Of a stretch of 64,000 nucleotides of DNA, positions 44,436 to 53,401 are shown one piece after another. The notes below the pieces were generated by a model. The model was not told the origin of the DNA. It did not search any database and saw nothing but the letters and a program-made list of their open reading frames with translations. The position numbers and the translations under genes are program-made. The stretch spans positions 234,114-298,113 of the forward strand of contig NZ_JALJYG010000001.1 of the NCBI RefSeq assembly GCF_024170505.1, written 5' to 3'. This stretch comes from Methanocalculus alkaliphilus (GTDB lineage Archaea; Halobacteriota; Methanomicrobia; Methanomicrobiales; Methanocorpusculaceae). The first letter of the stretch is position 1. The number at the start of each line of letters is the position of its first letter.

Positions 44436-46019
44436 ATGAAAATACATGGAGTTATGATTATCCTTGTGGCTGTGAGCATCGTGCTGACAGCGGGGTGTGT
44501 TGGTGGCGACCCGGATGCCCATGAATCCGTCCTCCGGATCGGAACGCCGATGGAGATAAAGAGCCAGAGCGTCTTTGGAGATTATAATCTTGGCATCTTC
44601 TTCGGCCTCTCAAACCCGTCACTCTGTCGGATGAACGAGAATGGTGAGATAATCGGATATCTTGCCTCGCACTATACTGTCTCGGATGATAACCGGATCT
44701 GGACATTTTATATCGACGACTCATTCTTCTGGAGTGATGGAAGACCAGTCACACCTGAGGATGTCGCCTTCTCAATAACCACGTACGGAGAGAAGATACC
44801 ATCAGCACGCTGGATCGGTGAAAACCTGGATGATGTTTTGATAGGTGACGACTATGTCAGCTTTATCTTTACCCAGCCGTACACCACCATTGATCTGGAA
44901 TTCTGCTCCTACAGAATTGTTCCTGCACGAGACTGGAAGTCCATTGAGGAGCCTCTCCAATATACCAGCAGAGGACCATATACCGGAGCCGGTCCATTCT
45001 ACCTGGATGATATCAATCTCCAGGCAGGAATACTCACATTCGAGAGAAACCAGCACTGGAGAGGGGAAGAACCATCCATCGAACGGATCGAGATCCATTC
45101 GTACAGCAACATTGACAGCGCCATGCTTGCCCTTGAACGAGGGGATGTAGATACCTTCTACCGATACGCAGGATCATATCCATATACCGGCATCCAGCGT
45201 CTTGAAGCAACAGGAGAATTCGACTTTATCGAGACAACGAATGTCGGGCTGATATTCCTCGGACTGAACCTGAAGAGCGCACCGACAGATGATCCGGCAT
45301 TCCGTGAGGCTGTCGCCTATGCCATAGACTATGAGGAGATCATCCGGATCGACGCTCTCGGATATGGAGAGGTGCCAAACCGTGGATTTGTTCCTCCATC
45401 AATGGAGTTCTTCAGGGATACACCCCCCCTCTCATACAATCCGGCCCATGCAAAAGAGCTTCTTGATGCTGCCGGATATACGGACAGAAGTGGAAACGGG
45501 TATCGGCATGGAAAAGATGGAGAAGAACTGAAGCTTGAGATTCTTATCCGGTCAGAGTATGCACGGGTCGGCGAACTGATAGCCGACTATCTCAATGATA
45601 TCGGGGTGAGAGCAACCATCAAGACCGTTGATGCAACAACCTGGTTTGCATTAAAGGATAGTTACTCCTATGATCTGACGATTACCCGGACGACCCCCTG
45701 GGGAATGTATATGCATGCAGGGTATGGAACCGGGTATTTTGACAGCAGAAGAACCGGTCAGGGTGTTCTGCATTATCTTGATGACCCCGTCTTCCTCGAG
45801 CTCTCTGATATGATGCGGGATACAACAGATCCCTCCATGCAGCGTGAGTATGCATGGCAGATGCAGGATTATTATGCGGAGAATCTCCCTGGAATCGCGC
45901 TCTATTGGAATAAGATTGTGACACCCTACAATACGGCATTCACGGGCTGGAAACCCGATCCCCTTTATGGAATCTACAATATGGAGACGTTTGTCACGAT
46001 ACAGAGGGCTGGTGCATGA
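44436..46019 (+). CDS. ABC transporter substrate-binding lipoprotein, family 5 (peptide/nickel type)
   Basis: 527 residues from ATG 44436 (MKIHGVMII), with AGAGGT 6 bases upstream. The lipobox is in SIVLTAGCVGG. The SBP_bac_5 fold is recognised from IWTFYIDDSFFWSDGRPVTPEDV near the N-terminus, REAVAYAIDYEEIIR, and NPAHAKELLDAAGYTD. Family 5 proteins bind peptides, nickel chelates or other small ligands; methanogens with several such systems often use one for nickel. First gene of the six-gene transporter operon and overlapped by the methyltransferase. Confidence 0.9.
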   Translation: MKIHGVMIILVAVSIVLTAGCVGGDPDAHESVLRIGTPMEIKSQSVFGDYNLGIFFGLSNPSLCRMNENGEIIGYLASHYTVSDDNRIWTFYIDDSFFWSDGRPVTPEDVAFSITTYGEKIPSARWIGENLDDVLIGDDYVSFIFTQPYTTIDLEFCSYRIVPARDWKSIEEPLQYTSRGPYTGAGPFYLDDINLQAGILTFERNQHWRGEEPSIERIEIHSYSNIDSAMLALERGDVDTFYRYAGSYPYTGIQRLEATGEFDFIETTNVGLIFLGLNLKSAPTDDPAFREAVAYAIDYEEIIRIDALGYGEVPNRGFVPPSMEFFRDTPPLSYNPAHAKELLDAAGYTDRSGNGYRHGKDGEELKLEILIRSEYARVGELIADYLNDIGVRATIKTVDATTWFALKDSYSYDLTITRTTPWGMYMHAGYGTGYFDSRRTGQGVLHYLDDPVFLELSDMMRDTTDPSMQREYAWQMQDYYAENLPGIALYWNKIVTPYNTAFTGWKPDPLYGIYNMETFVTIQRAGA

Positions 46020-46774
46020 AGGACGAAGCTGCATGGGTTACAGCACTGAATGCATGCACGTATCATAAAATCCTCAAGGAACGCCAGATCAGCCACGATG
46101 AGTTCTGGCGCGAATATGGCATCTATGACGAGATGATCCGGCACTCAGGATATCCGGGGGAGATTGTCCCGACAATTCTCTCCCGGATTGAACCGGGATC
46201 GACAATCCTCGATATAGGTGCGGGGACGGGAGCATTTGCAATCCCGCTTACAGAAGCAGGCCACCACGTCATTGCGCTTGATCCCTCGGAGTATCACCTC
46301 TCCATCCTTACAAGCAAAGGTGAGTGCGAGACGATCTGCTCCCTCTGGGACGAAAAAGCCGCCAGGGAGATCCCACCTGTCGATTATACCCTCGCTGCAT
46401 ACAGTTTCATCGATGAAGGGATCACCGACTTTCTCAGACGGGCGATCGACCATGGAAGGAAAGGATCATTCCTGATCTATCGGGCAGGGGAACGTGATCC
46501 CCTCCTTGATTATGCAGGTGGCCCCGCCGAGCAGATCAGCTACAGGCATATCACCGGCATCCTTGAAGCCCTCGGTGTTGGGTACAAGCTTGACGGGTTC
46601 ATCCGGGACTTCCACCTCCCCTTTGATCTTGCCTTAAAGCGTGCAAGGAACACTCTCAGGACAGAGGAAGAGATACGTACATTTCTCAGGGATCATCAGC
46701 GGCTTCATATGGAGAATGGGAATCTTCAGGTTGCGTTTCGGGATGAGGATATGCTGATCACCATCAGACAGTAA
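46016..46774 (+). CDS. SAM-dependent methyltransferase embedded in transporter operon
   Basis: 252 residues. Class I fold with motif I ILDIGAGTGAFAIPL, acidic strand 2 VIALDPSEYHL, and a helical N-terminus (WVTALNACTYHKIL) similar to small-molecule methyltransferases. Its ATG overlaps the substrate-binding protein stop (ATGA) and the permease follows after 17 bases, so it is a fixed part of the operon. It may modify the imported ligand or a chelator; no direct evidence shows which. Confidence 0.85.
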   Translation: MKDEAAWVTALNACTYHKILKERQISHDEFWREYGIYDEMIRHSGYPGEIVPTILSRIEPGSTILDIGAGTGAFAIPLTEAGHHVIALDPSEYHLSILTSKGECETICSLWDEKAAREIPPVDYTLAAYSFIDEGITDFLRRAIDHGRKGSFLIYRAGERDPLLDYAGGPAEQISYRHITGILEALGVGYKLDGFIRDFHLPFDLALKRARNTLRTEEEIRTFLRDHQRLHMENGNLQVAFRDEDMLITIRQ

Positions 46775-46791
46775 GGCAGGTCCCAGGGGAT

Positions 46792-47739
46792 ATGCATGCA
46801 ATCATCTATCGGTGGCCGCGATACCTCATCTCCCTCTTCCTCATCATCACGTTGAATTTTGCCCTTCCAAGGATGATGCCGGGGGATCCGATAGCCAATC
46901 TGATCGGGGAGAGTGCGTACGTCTCTGAAGCAACAATTCTGGAGATTACAGAGACATTAGGACTCAACCGGCCACTTCACGAACAGTTCATACTCTATCT
47001 TCAGAGCCTTGCACGGTTCGATCTCGGGTACTCCTACCTGCTGCATGCCGAGGTCTCGTCGATCATCATCGAACGGATGATCTGGACACTGAGCTTTGTT
47101 GGTATTGCCACGCTGATAGGTGTGGTCCTTGGTGTTCTGCTCGGTGCGGTCGCAGGAATGAGCCGGTCGAAGAAGAGCTCGCAGCTCTGGACCTATGGAT
47201 CCATAGCGGTATCAAGCACACCCCCGTACTTCCTCGGACTTATCGCCCTCTCTGTCTTCTCCTTCCATCTCGGCCTCTTCCCCCTGAAGGGAGCTCCGGC
47301 AACGGGCGGTATCCTCACATGGCTTCACCACCTTGCTCTTCCGATCGCTGTCCTCGCACTCTTTATCGCCGCTCGAAACTGCCTGATTATGCGGGGGAGT
47401 GTCATCCAGGAGCTGCATGAACACTATCCCCTCTATGCCAAGGCAAAAGGCCTGACCGAGGGAATGGTGCTGAGACGGCATATCCTGAAGAACGCATCTC
47501 TCCCGGTGATCACACAGATCGCACTCGATATCGGGTTCATCTTCTCGGGTGCCCTTTTTATTGAGATCGTCTTCTCGATGCCGGGAATGGGGATGCTCAT
47601 CTATGATGCCGTCCTCTCCCGCGACTATCCGATCCTTGAGGGATGTCTCCTTGTGATCGCAATTATGGTTATCCTCGCAAATATTGCGGCGGATATCCTC
47701 TACGGTATCATCGATCCACGGATCAGGAGGGGGGAATGA
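46792..47739 (+). CDS. ABC transporter permease (DppB/NikB family)
   Basis: 315 residues with six membrane helices. The N-terminal domain of this family is present (ITLNFALPRMMPGDPIANLI, LGLNRPLHEQF). The EAA loop is in YPLYAKAKGLTEGMVLRRHILKNA, and GALFIEIVFSMPGMGMLIYDAV is the usual terminal block. Forms the channel with the following permease, overlapping it by ATGA. Confidence 0.93.
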   Translation: MHAIIYRWPRYLISLFLIITLNFALPRMMPGDPIANLIGESAYVSEATILEITETLGLNRPLHEQFILYLQSLARFDLGYSYLLHAEVSSIIIERMIWTLSFVGIATLIGVVLGVLLGAVAGMSRSKKSSQLWTYGSIAVSSTPPYFLGLIALSVFSFHLGLFPLKGAPATGGILTWLHHLALPIAVLALFIAARNCLIMRGSVIQELHEHYPLYAKAKGLTEGMVLRRHILKNASLPVITQIALDIGFIFSGALFIEIVFSMPGMGMLIYDAVLSRDYPILEGCLLVIAIMVILANIAADILYGIIDPRIRRGE

Positions 47740-48539
47740 ATCGGGGAGGCCTTATCGGAGCTGCCATTCTCTCGATCTTTTTGCTGATGGCAGCTGCCCC
47801 CTGGGTCTTTGCCCCCTATGACCCGTACACCCGGTTCACCCCGTATGCAGAACCGGGTCCCGGCCACATCCTTGGAACCAATGATATGGGGCATGATATC
47901 CTCTCTGAGCTTATATACAGTGCCCGTGCATCCCTCTTCGTCGGTTTTGTCGCTGCAATACTTGCCACCCTCCTTGGAGTCATCGTGGGTATCATTGCAG
48001 GGTACTATCGTGGGTGGATCGAGGATATCCTGATGGGGATAACCGACATCTTCCTGATGGTCCCAAAGATTCCGATGATCATCATCATCGCAGCGTTTCT
48101 CGGGCCAGGTATCTGGGTTCTTATTCTGGTCTTTGGTGCGTTTTCCTGGACAGCCATCGCACGTATCGTCAGATCAAAAGTCCTCCAGATCCGCGAGAGC
48201 GGATTTGTTCTCAGTGCACGCTGCCTTGGGTTCTCCACCGGATTCATCATGGCGAGAGAGATCGCTCCAAACCTTACGTATATCGTCTTTCCAAAGTTCA
48301 TGCTCCTTGCTGCATCAGCAATGATCACCGAGGCCTCCATCTCCTTCATCGGCCTTGGCGATCCCTCGATGAAGAGCTGGGGTGTGATGCTCTCATTTGC
48401 ATTCACGAAAGGGGGATTGCTGAATGGTATGTGGTGGTGGTATATCCCGCCGGGAATCGCCATCTCTCTCTGTGTCATGGCAATTGCCCTCATCGGATAC
48501 TCCCGTGAGAAGGGGGCTGATATCGGGGTGAGGGGATGA
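47736..48539 (+). CDS. ABC transporter permease (DppC/NikC family)
   Basis: 267 residues from ATG 47736 (MNRGGLIGAA); the longer upstream frame lies inside the previous gene. Six helices. HILGTNDMGHDILSELIYSAR, FSWTAIARIVRSKVLQIRES and EASISFIGLGDPSMKSWGVML are diagnostic of DppC/NikC. Overlaps the next gene by ATGA. Confidence 0.93.
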   Translation: MNRGGLIGAAILSIFLLMAAAPWVFAPYDPYTRFTPYAEPGPGHILGTNDMGHDILSELIYSARASLFVGFVAAILATLLGVIVGIIAGYYRGWIEDILMGITDIFLMVPKIPMIIIIAAFLGPGIWVLILVFGAFSWTAIARIVRSKVLQIRESGFVLSARCLGFSTGFIMAREIAPNLTYIVFPKFMLLAASAMITEASISFIGLGDPSMKSWGVMLSFAFTKGGLLNGMWWWYIPPGIAISLCVMAIALIGYSREKGADIGVRG

Positions 48540-49483
48540 GCAGGATCCTTTCTATCCAGAACCTCTCTGTTTCATTTGTTTCAGGTGAAGAGACGGTCAG
48601 GGCGGTAACAGACGTCTCATTCGATCTCTTTGAGGATGAGGTGCTGACACTTGTCGGGGAGACCGGGTGCGGCAAATCGATCATCGCTCATGCGATCTCC
48701 GGCCTCCTTCCACCTGATGCGGTTGTTTCTGGAGAAATCCAGTATAAAGAAAAGGATCTCCAGAGCATCCCTGAAGAGGAGCGTGTTCTCCTGCGGGGGT
48801 GCGAGATTGGGATTGTCCTGCAGAACCCGTCCCGGGCATTAAATCCTCTCTATACCATCGGCCATCAGATCAGGGAGACGATCCTCAGGCATACGAAGAA
48901 GAGTAAAGAGGAGAGTGATGGCATGGTGGCTGGAGCACTCCGCCGGATGGGTTTCTCTCATCCGGATATCGAGATGAAGAGGTACCCTTTTGAGTCATCC
49001 GGCGGGATGAACCAGAGGTTCGTCATCGCGTCCTCAACGATCCTCTCACCGGATCTTCTTATTGCAGACGAACCAACAACAGGGCTTGATAGGTCGCGTA
49101 TTCAGGATGTTATCATCGAGTTTGAACGGATCATGAAGGAGGAGGAGATAGCGATCATCCTCATCACCCATGATCTTGCGGTTGCCCGAAGGCTTGCTGA
49201 CCGGGTGGGGATTATGTATGCAGGAGAGGTGGTCGAGATGGGGGATGCGGAAAGCATCTTTGAAGAGCCATTTCATCCCTATACAAAAGGGCTCTTTGGA
49301 AGCCTGCCGGAGAACGGATGCGTCCCGATCCCGGGAGTCTCGCCACCAATGAGCCGGCCTATCCCCGGATGCCGGTTCCATCCACGGTGCAGTAAAAGAA
49401 TGGAGATATGTGAGAGAGAACATCCTGAGCCGGGTATGATCGGCGATCGGTTTGTGAGGTGTCATCTGTGCCACTTGCAGTAG
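48536..49483 (+). CDS. ABC transporter ATPase (DppD/NikD family)
   Basis: 315 residues. Walker A GETGCGKS, signature SSGGMNQR (a variant of LSGGM), Walker B DLLIADEPTTGLD, switch His in ITHDLA. The C-terminal oligopeptide/dipeptide extension has PGCRFHPRCSKRMEICE, four cysteines that bind a 4Fe-4S cluster in this family. Hydrolyses ATP to drive import. Confidence 0.94.
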   Translation: MSRILSIQNLSVSFVSGEETVRAVTDVSFDLFEDEVLTLVGETGCGKSIIAHAISGLLPPDAVVSGEIQYKEKDLQSIPEEERVLLRGCEIGIVLQNPSRALNPLYTIGHQIRETILRHTKKSKEESDGMVAGALRRMGFSHPDIEMKRYPFESSGGMNQRFVIASSTILSPDLLIADEPTTGLDRSRIQDVIIEFERIMKEEEIAIILITHDLAVARRLADRVGIMYAGEVVEMGDAESIFEEPFHPYTKGLFGSLPENGCVPIPGVSPPMSRPIPGCRFHPRCSKRMEICEREHPEPGMIGDRFVRCHLCHLQ

Positions 49484-50172
49484 AGGATATTGAGAAGATC
49501 TATATGCGTGGCCATTTCCGGAAGGTCCCGTTTCATGTGCTCAACGGCGTATCACTGGAGATCAGGGAGGGAGAGACTGTCGGGCTGATGGGAGACTCGG
49601 GGTCCGGAAAGAGCACGCTCGGAAGAATCCTCGCCGGGCTTGACAGGCCGACATCTGGGAGGATCCTCTATGAAGGGAGTGACATACACCGGATGGGGAG
49701 GGCAGAATTCCGATCCTATCGTCGATCCGTTCAGATGGTCTTTCAGGATCCGGCCAGTGCCTTAAACCCGATGAAGACGATCAGACGATCACTGGAGGAT
49801 GTCGCGAGGCTTGCCGGGGTAGGGAGTCATGGGATTGAAGAGGCGATCAGGGAGATGCTCGCGGTCGGAGGTCTTGATTCCGAGGTGTTGCGACGGTATC
49901 CGGACCAGATTTCCGGAGGGCAGATCCAACGTATTGCCCTTGCACGGGTACTCTTTCACAGGCCATCCTACCTGATCCTGGATGAACCGACATCAGCACT
50001 CGATGTATCGGTGCAGGCACAGATCCTTCAGCTGCTCCGCACTATCCAGAAAGAGACAGGAATGGGGTGTCTCTTCATCTCCCATGATGAAGCGGTCGTC
50101 AGGTTCATATCAGACCGGGTTGTGAGATTGGCAGACGGAGAGATCTCTTCAGACGAACCGCCGGGCATCTGA
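49468..50172 (+). CDS. ABC transporter ATPase (DppF/NikE family)
   Basis: 234 residues. The start is GTG at 49468 (MPLAVEDIE), because GAGGTG lies exactly 6 bases upstream; a GTG at 49459 is inside that ribosome binding site. Walker A GDSGSGKS, signature ISGGQIQR, Walker B YLILDEPTSALD, switch His in ISHDEA. It ends at ISSDEPPGI, overlapping the convergent rubredoxin-ThDP gene by 24 bases. Lacks the C-terminal cysteine extension seen in the partner ATPase. Confidence 0.93.
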   Translation: MPLAVEDIEKIYMRGHFRKVPFHVLNGVSLEIREGETVGLMGDSGSGKSTLGRILAGLDRPTSGRILYEGSDIHRMGRAEFRSYRRSVQMVFQDPASALNPMKTIRRSLEDVARLAGVGSHGIEEAIREMLAVGGLDSEVLRRYPDQISGGQIQRIALARVLFHRPSYLILDEPTSALDVSVQAQILQLLRTIQKETGMGCLFISHDEAVVRFISDRVVRLADGEISSDEPPGI

Positions 50173-52119
50173 GATGACATCAAGGATCACCGGTTTTTCC
50201 TGGTTCAGTGCCTCTTCGAGAGCAGGGGCGAGGTCCTGTGGTTCCCGAACCCGTATTCCGATCCCCCCGCAGGCCTCTGCATAGGCGGCAAAGTCCGGGT
50301 TCTTCAGGTCGGTTCCGAAGTTTTCGTAATGCTCCATCAGCTGCTCGACCTGGATCATCCCGAGCTCCCGGTTGTTGATGACGATCACAACCATCGGCAG
50401 GTCGTACTTCACTGCTGTGACGAAGTCTGCCATCGCCTGCGAGAAGCCTCCATCGCCGGTGATACAGACGACCTTCTTATCAGGGTACGCACATTTTGCC
50501 GCAATCGCAGCCGGGAACCCAAATCCCATCGTGCCGAGGTAGCCGCTCATGCAGAACCGCTGCTGCTTCATCCGGAAGTTGCGTCCAAACCACCACTGGT
50601 TCTCACCGACATCAAGGGTGATGACGCAGTCGTCAGGGAGGATCTCAGAGAGGACCTTCATGATATAAGGGGGACGGATGGGGAGAGCATCGGGATCTGC
50701 CTCACGGGTGCGCTGATCGATCCACTCCTGCTTCATACGGGCGATCTCATCGGTAAGGCCCGGCCGCCGCTTCTCCGTCACCAACCCGGTGAGAAGGGGT
50801 ATTGTCTGTGAACAGCTCCCCCAGAGCGGTATCGTCCGTGGGCCGATCCCGAGGCGGACCTGATTGGTATCCACCTGGATGATCGGGGTCTCTGTCGGGA
50901 CGTTGGTGAACTTTGAGAAGCTGACGCCGTAGGTGATGATGAGATCAGCCCGCTCAACGAGGGTGCGGGCCTGCGGAGAGCCGAGCGAGCCGAGGACCCC
51001 AATCACACGGGGATGATCCTCGGGGATGAAGCCTTTGGAACGGAAGGTGGTCAGGATCGGGGCATCGATCTTCTCAGCCTGTGCAATGATTGCGTCACCA
51101 TCTGGGTATGCACCATACCCGGCCAGGATCACCGGATGCTCTGCTGCCAGAATCGCCTCGGCGGCCCGGCGAAGCGATTCATCATCAGGGGTGATCCCCG
51201 GCTCGGTGATGACGATCTCCCGGCGGCAGATCGCCGGGTCAAGCCGTTGTTTCTGGATATCGTTTGGGACGGAGAGTTGGGCGACACCATGCCGGAGCCG
51301 TGCATACCGGATGGCACGGGAGAGGAGGAGGAGCGTCATCTTTCGATCCGCGATGGTCGTATTGTAGACGGTGATCGGCCGGAAGAAGGCGTCCTGGTCG
51401 ATCTCCTGCATCCCATACTCGCCGGTATACTGGATCGCAACCTGTCCGTTGATGGAGAGGACGGATGCTCCATCCTCTTTTGCATCATAGAGCCCGGTAG
51501 CCAGGTTGGTTGCACCCGGCCCCGCGATGGTGAGGCAGGCGGCTATCTCCCCGGTGAGCTTGTTATAGGCAGATGCGGCCATTGCTGCTGCTGCCTCATG
51601 CCGGACAACAATATACCGCATCCGCTCATTCCGCCGGATCGCATCGACAAGCCCGAGGGAGGATGTCCCGGGGAGGCCGAAGACGAGGGTAATCCCGGAT
51701 GCAAGGAGCTCTTCAATAATGGCATCCGAGACGGTCCTCTCAGACTGGTCATGAGTGATCGCATCCCTCCGGACCATCAGGAACGCAGATCGGGCCGCAC
51801 CACAGACCGGGCATCGCCAGCTCTCATCAAGTTCGGCAAACCGTGTTCCTGCCAAAGTACCGGTTGCGGGCTCGCCATTCTCTTCATCATACCGGTAATT
51901 GCAGACACCGCACCGCCAGATCATCCGGATGGCGGGGCCTGAAGGCTCTTCGGATGGGAGTGCCGAGAATGCATCCTTTCCCGCCGCACAGACCGGGCAC
52001 CGCCAGTCATGGGGGAGGAGCTGAAAGAGGGTGTGTGGATCTGTTTTGGTTGAAGGCTCACCCGTCTCCTCATCATAGACATAGCCGCAGACTGAACATC
52101 GCCATTGTGACATCATCAA
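50149..52119 (-). CDS. Double rubredoxin fused to a ThDP-dependent pyruvate oxidase/acetolactate synthase-like enzyme
   Basis: 656 residues. Two complete rubredoxin domains lead the protein: Cys8/11/41/44 and Cys70/73/103/106, each with CxxCGYxYDE-type and WRCPVC knuckles. From about residue 125 a full ThDP enzyme follows: the Pyr domain with LVFGLPGTSSLGLVDAI and catalytic Glu175 in RHEAAAAMAASAY, a central domain (PVILAGYGAYPD), and the PP domain with GDGGFSQAMADF to VINN, the metal-diphosphate motif. Nearest in pattern to pyruvate oxidase and acetolactate synthase groups. Electrons from decarboxylation could pass straight to the rubredoxins. It is monocistronic and convergent with the ABC operon. 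Three ATG codons in a row open the gene. Confidence 0.93.
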   Translation of the reverse strand: MMMSQWRCSVCGYVYDEETGEPSTKTDPHTLFQLLPHDWRCPVCAAGKDAFSALPSEEPSGPAIRMIWRCGVCNYRYDEENGEPATGTLAGTRFAELDESWRCPVCGAARSAFLMVRRDAITHDQSERTVSDAIIEELLASGITLVFGLPGTSSLGLVDAIRRNERMRYIVVRHEAAAAMAASAYNKLTGEIAACLTIAGPGATNLATGLYDAKEDGASVLSINGQVAIQYTGEYGMQEIDQDAFFRPITVYNTTIADRKMTLLLLSRAIRYARLRHGVAQLSVPNDIQKQRLDPAICRREIVITEPGITPDDESLRRAAEAILAAEHPVILAGYGAYPDGDAIIAQAEKIDAPILTTFRSKGFIPEDHPRVIGVLGSLGSPQARTLVERADLIITYGVSFSKFTNVPTETPIIQVDTNQVRLGIGPRTIPLWGSCSQTIPLLTGLVTEKRRPGLTDEIARMKQEWIDQRTREADPDALPIRPPYIMKVLSEILPDDCVITLDVGENQWWFGRNFRMKQQRFCMSGYLGTMGFGFPAAIAAKCAYPDKKVVCITGDGGFSQAMADFVTAVKYDLPMVVIVINNRELGMIQVEQLMEHYENFGTDLKNPDFAAYAEACGGIGIRVREPQDLAPALEEALNQEKPVILDVISDARRFV

Positions 52120-52222
52120 ACCTCGTATCTCTCAGATGAGCAGATGAGGTAATAGGTCTTGTGGAGGAGGAGCTGAACCATTCATCCATATACCTTAAAT
52201 AGAAAGAGATTGGAGAATCTGT

Positions 52223-52486
52223 ATGTACGGCTCGATTTTAGGTATCCTGATTGCTGTGGTGATCGCAGTCGCCCTGTACTATCTTCTGAAGAAGGCGGTC
52301 TATCTCGTATATAACGCGATCATCGGTATCGTCCTCCTCTTCCTGATCAATCTGATCAACCTGATGGGTATCTTTGGAAGGCCGGATATCCCCATCAACC
52401 TTGTGACGATCCTGATCAGCGCAATCGGAGGGATCATCGGGGTTGTTATTGTTATACTTCTCCACATCCTCGGAGTATCACTCTGA
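52223..52486 (+). CDS. BofA-family small membrane protein
   Basis: 87 residues with three hydrophobic segments (about 1-20, 28-48, 60-85). The C-terminal INLVTILISAIGGIIGVVIVILLHILGV resembles the pro-sigma-K processing inhibitor BofA family found widely in methanogens, where its function is unknown. It starts close to the divergent ThDP-enzyme gene. A T-rich tract and an inverted repeat follow its stop. Confidence 0.75.
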   Translation: MYGSILGILIAVVIAVALYYLLKKAVYLVYNAIIGIVLLFLINLINLMGIFGRPDIPINLVTILISAIGGIIGVVIVILLHILGVSL

Positions 52487-52504
52487 GGTTTTTTCTTTTG
52501 AGGA

Positions 52505-52530
52505 ATCGTCGAATCAGGTTGTTCGACGAT
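52505..52530. terminator. Perfect 9-bp inverted repeat after the BofA-like gene
   Basis: ATCGTCGAA and TTCGACGAT flank an 8-base loop, 19 bases after the stop codon. A run of T (52490-52499) lies before it rather than after it. It may be a terminator or processing hairpin, or an old element end next to the transposon scar. Confidence 0.45.
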
Positions 52531-52596
52531 ACCACACCTGAAAGGGGGAGGAGAAGAGAGATCGGTAGGGCATTCCCCATTGCCCCTCACCCCTCC

Positions 52597-52627
52597 AAGC
52601 CCCGTCCTTCAGGGCGGGGTAGTTGAC
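52597..52627 (+). mobile_element. IS200/IS605-type right-end hairpin (second copy)
   Basis: AAG, an 8-bp stem CCCCGTCC/GGGCGGGG (one G-T pair), TTCA loop, then TAGTTGAC. This is the same design as the copy at 1381-1412, with a compensated stem. No tnpA or tnpB is nearby. It directly abuts the broken end of an IS701-type transposase gene, implying the IS605-type element inserted into that gene and then lost its body, along with the rest of the transposase. Confidence 0.7.
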
Positions 52628-53220
52628 AGAAGAGGACGAAGGCATTAATGGTGATATAGGTAAACGGAATACCGATCTTCTGCGCCTCACCGATCATTTC
52701 ATATGCAAGCTCGGCTTTGGTCTTGAATGCCTGATAATCTTTGGGATTCCTGCGGCATCACAGCGAACAGGATCGGTGATCCAGTCGGCCGGCAGATGCA
52801 GCCGATGGTTCAGCAACAATCGATGTTCGTCTTTGACATAAGCCGTAAACACACCAACCAAGTGCTTTCCTGCCTTAGGATATCCGCATTCATCAATCAC
52901 CAAACCCCCATTTCTTTCGATGGTCTGCCATTCCAGGGTTATGATCCAATCAGTGAGTTTTCGATGATCCCAAGGGGAGTGGGAAAGGAAATGGCTGAAT
53001 GTCTGGGTATTCACTGAGCTGCAATGTGTTGTAATTGAGGTTCATGTCCGTTGTGAGGAGGAGGTAACAAGATCAACCGTATAATCGAGTGCTGTCTTCC
53101 AGTTGTTGTGAGTTTTCGTTGCAAAACAGCTTCTCAGGGACGCCTCTTCAAAGAAGGAGGTGAGAAGAGGGATATGCGAAAAAACGTCTTCAGCGAGCGA
53201 TTCTACTTCCAGGTTAATGA
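52628..53220 (-). pseudogene. Broken IS701-family (DDE_5) transposase
   Basis: Read on the minus strand, the pieces align in the order of an IS701 transposase. An N-terminal fragment near 53050-53215 (VESLAEDVFSHIPLLTSFFE) comes first. The main open piece at 52694-53014 has FSHFLSHSPWDHRKLTDWI, GGLVIDECGYPKAGKHLVGV (first catalytic Asp region) and HRLHLPADWITDPVRC. After a frameshift near 52720 comes ELAYEMIGEAQKIGIPF-type sequence. The rest, including the remaining catalytic residues, is missing past 52628, where the IS605-type end begins. Not functional. Confidence 0.82.
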
Positions 53221-53401
53221 TTCCATTAACACAAACAATATAATTTCAACCACAATATAAAGATCATACTATTTGGCGTCAGCCGTATCTATGTGTAATC
53301 TGACATTGTAGAGGTACAGTATTTAATTTTTTAGATTAATATTGGAATAAACAAATATAATAAATACCATTGCGCTTACCTCTCCTCAAGGTGATTACAC
53401 C

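Noticed and set aside
50149..52119. Sulfopyruvate or phosphonopyruvate decarboxylase identity for the ThDP gene
   Set aside because: Those enzymes are shorter or two-subunit in methanogens; this protein has all three ThDP-oxidase domains plus rubredoxins.
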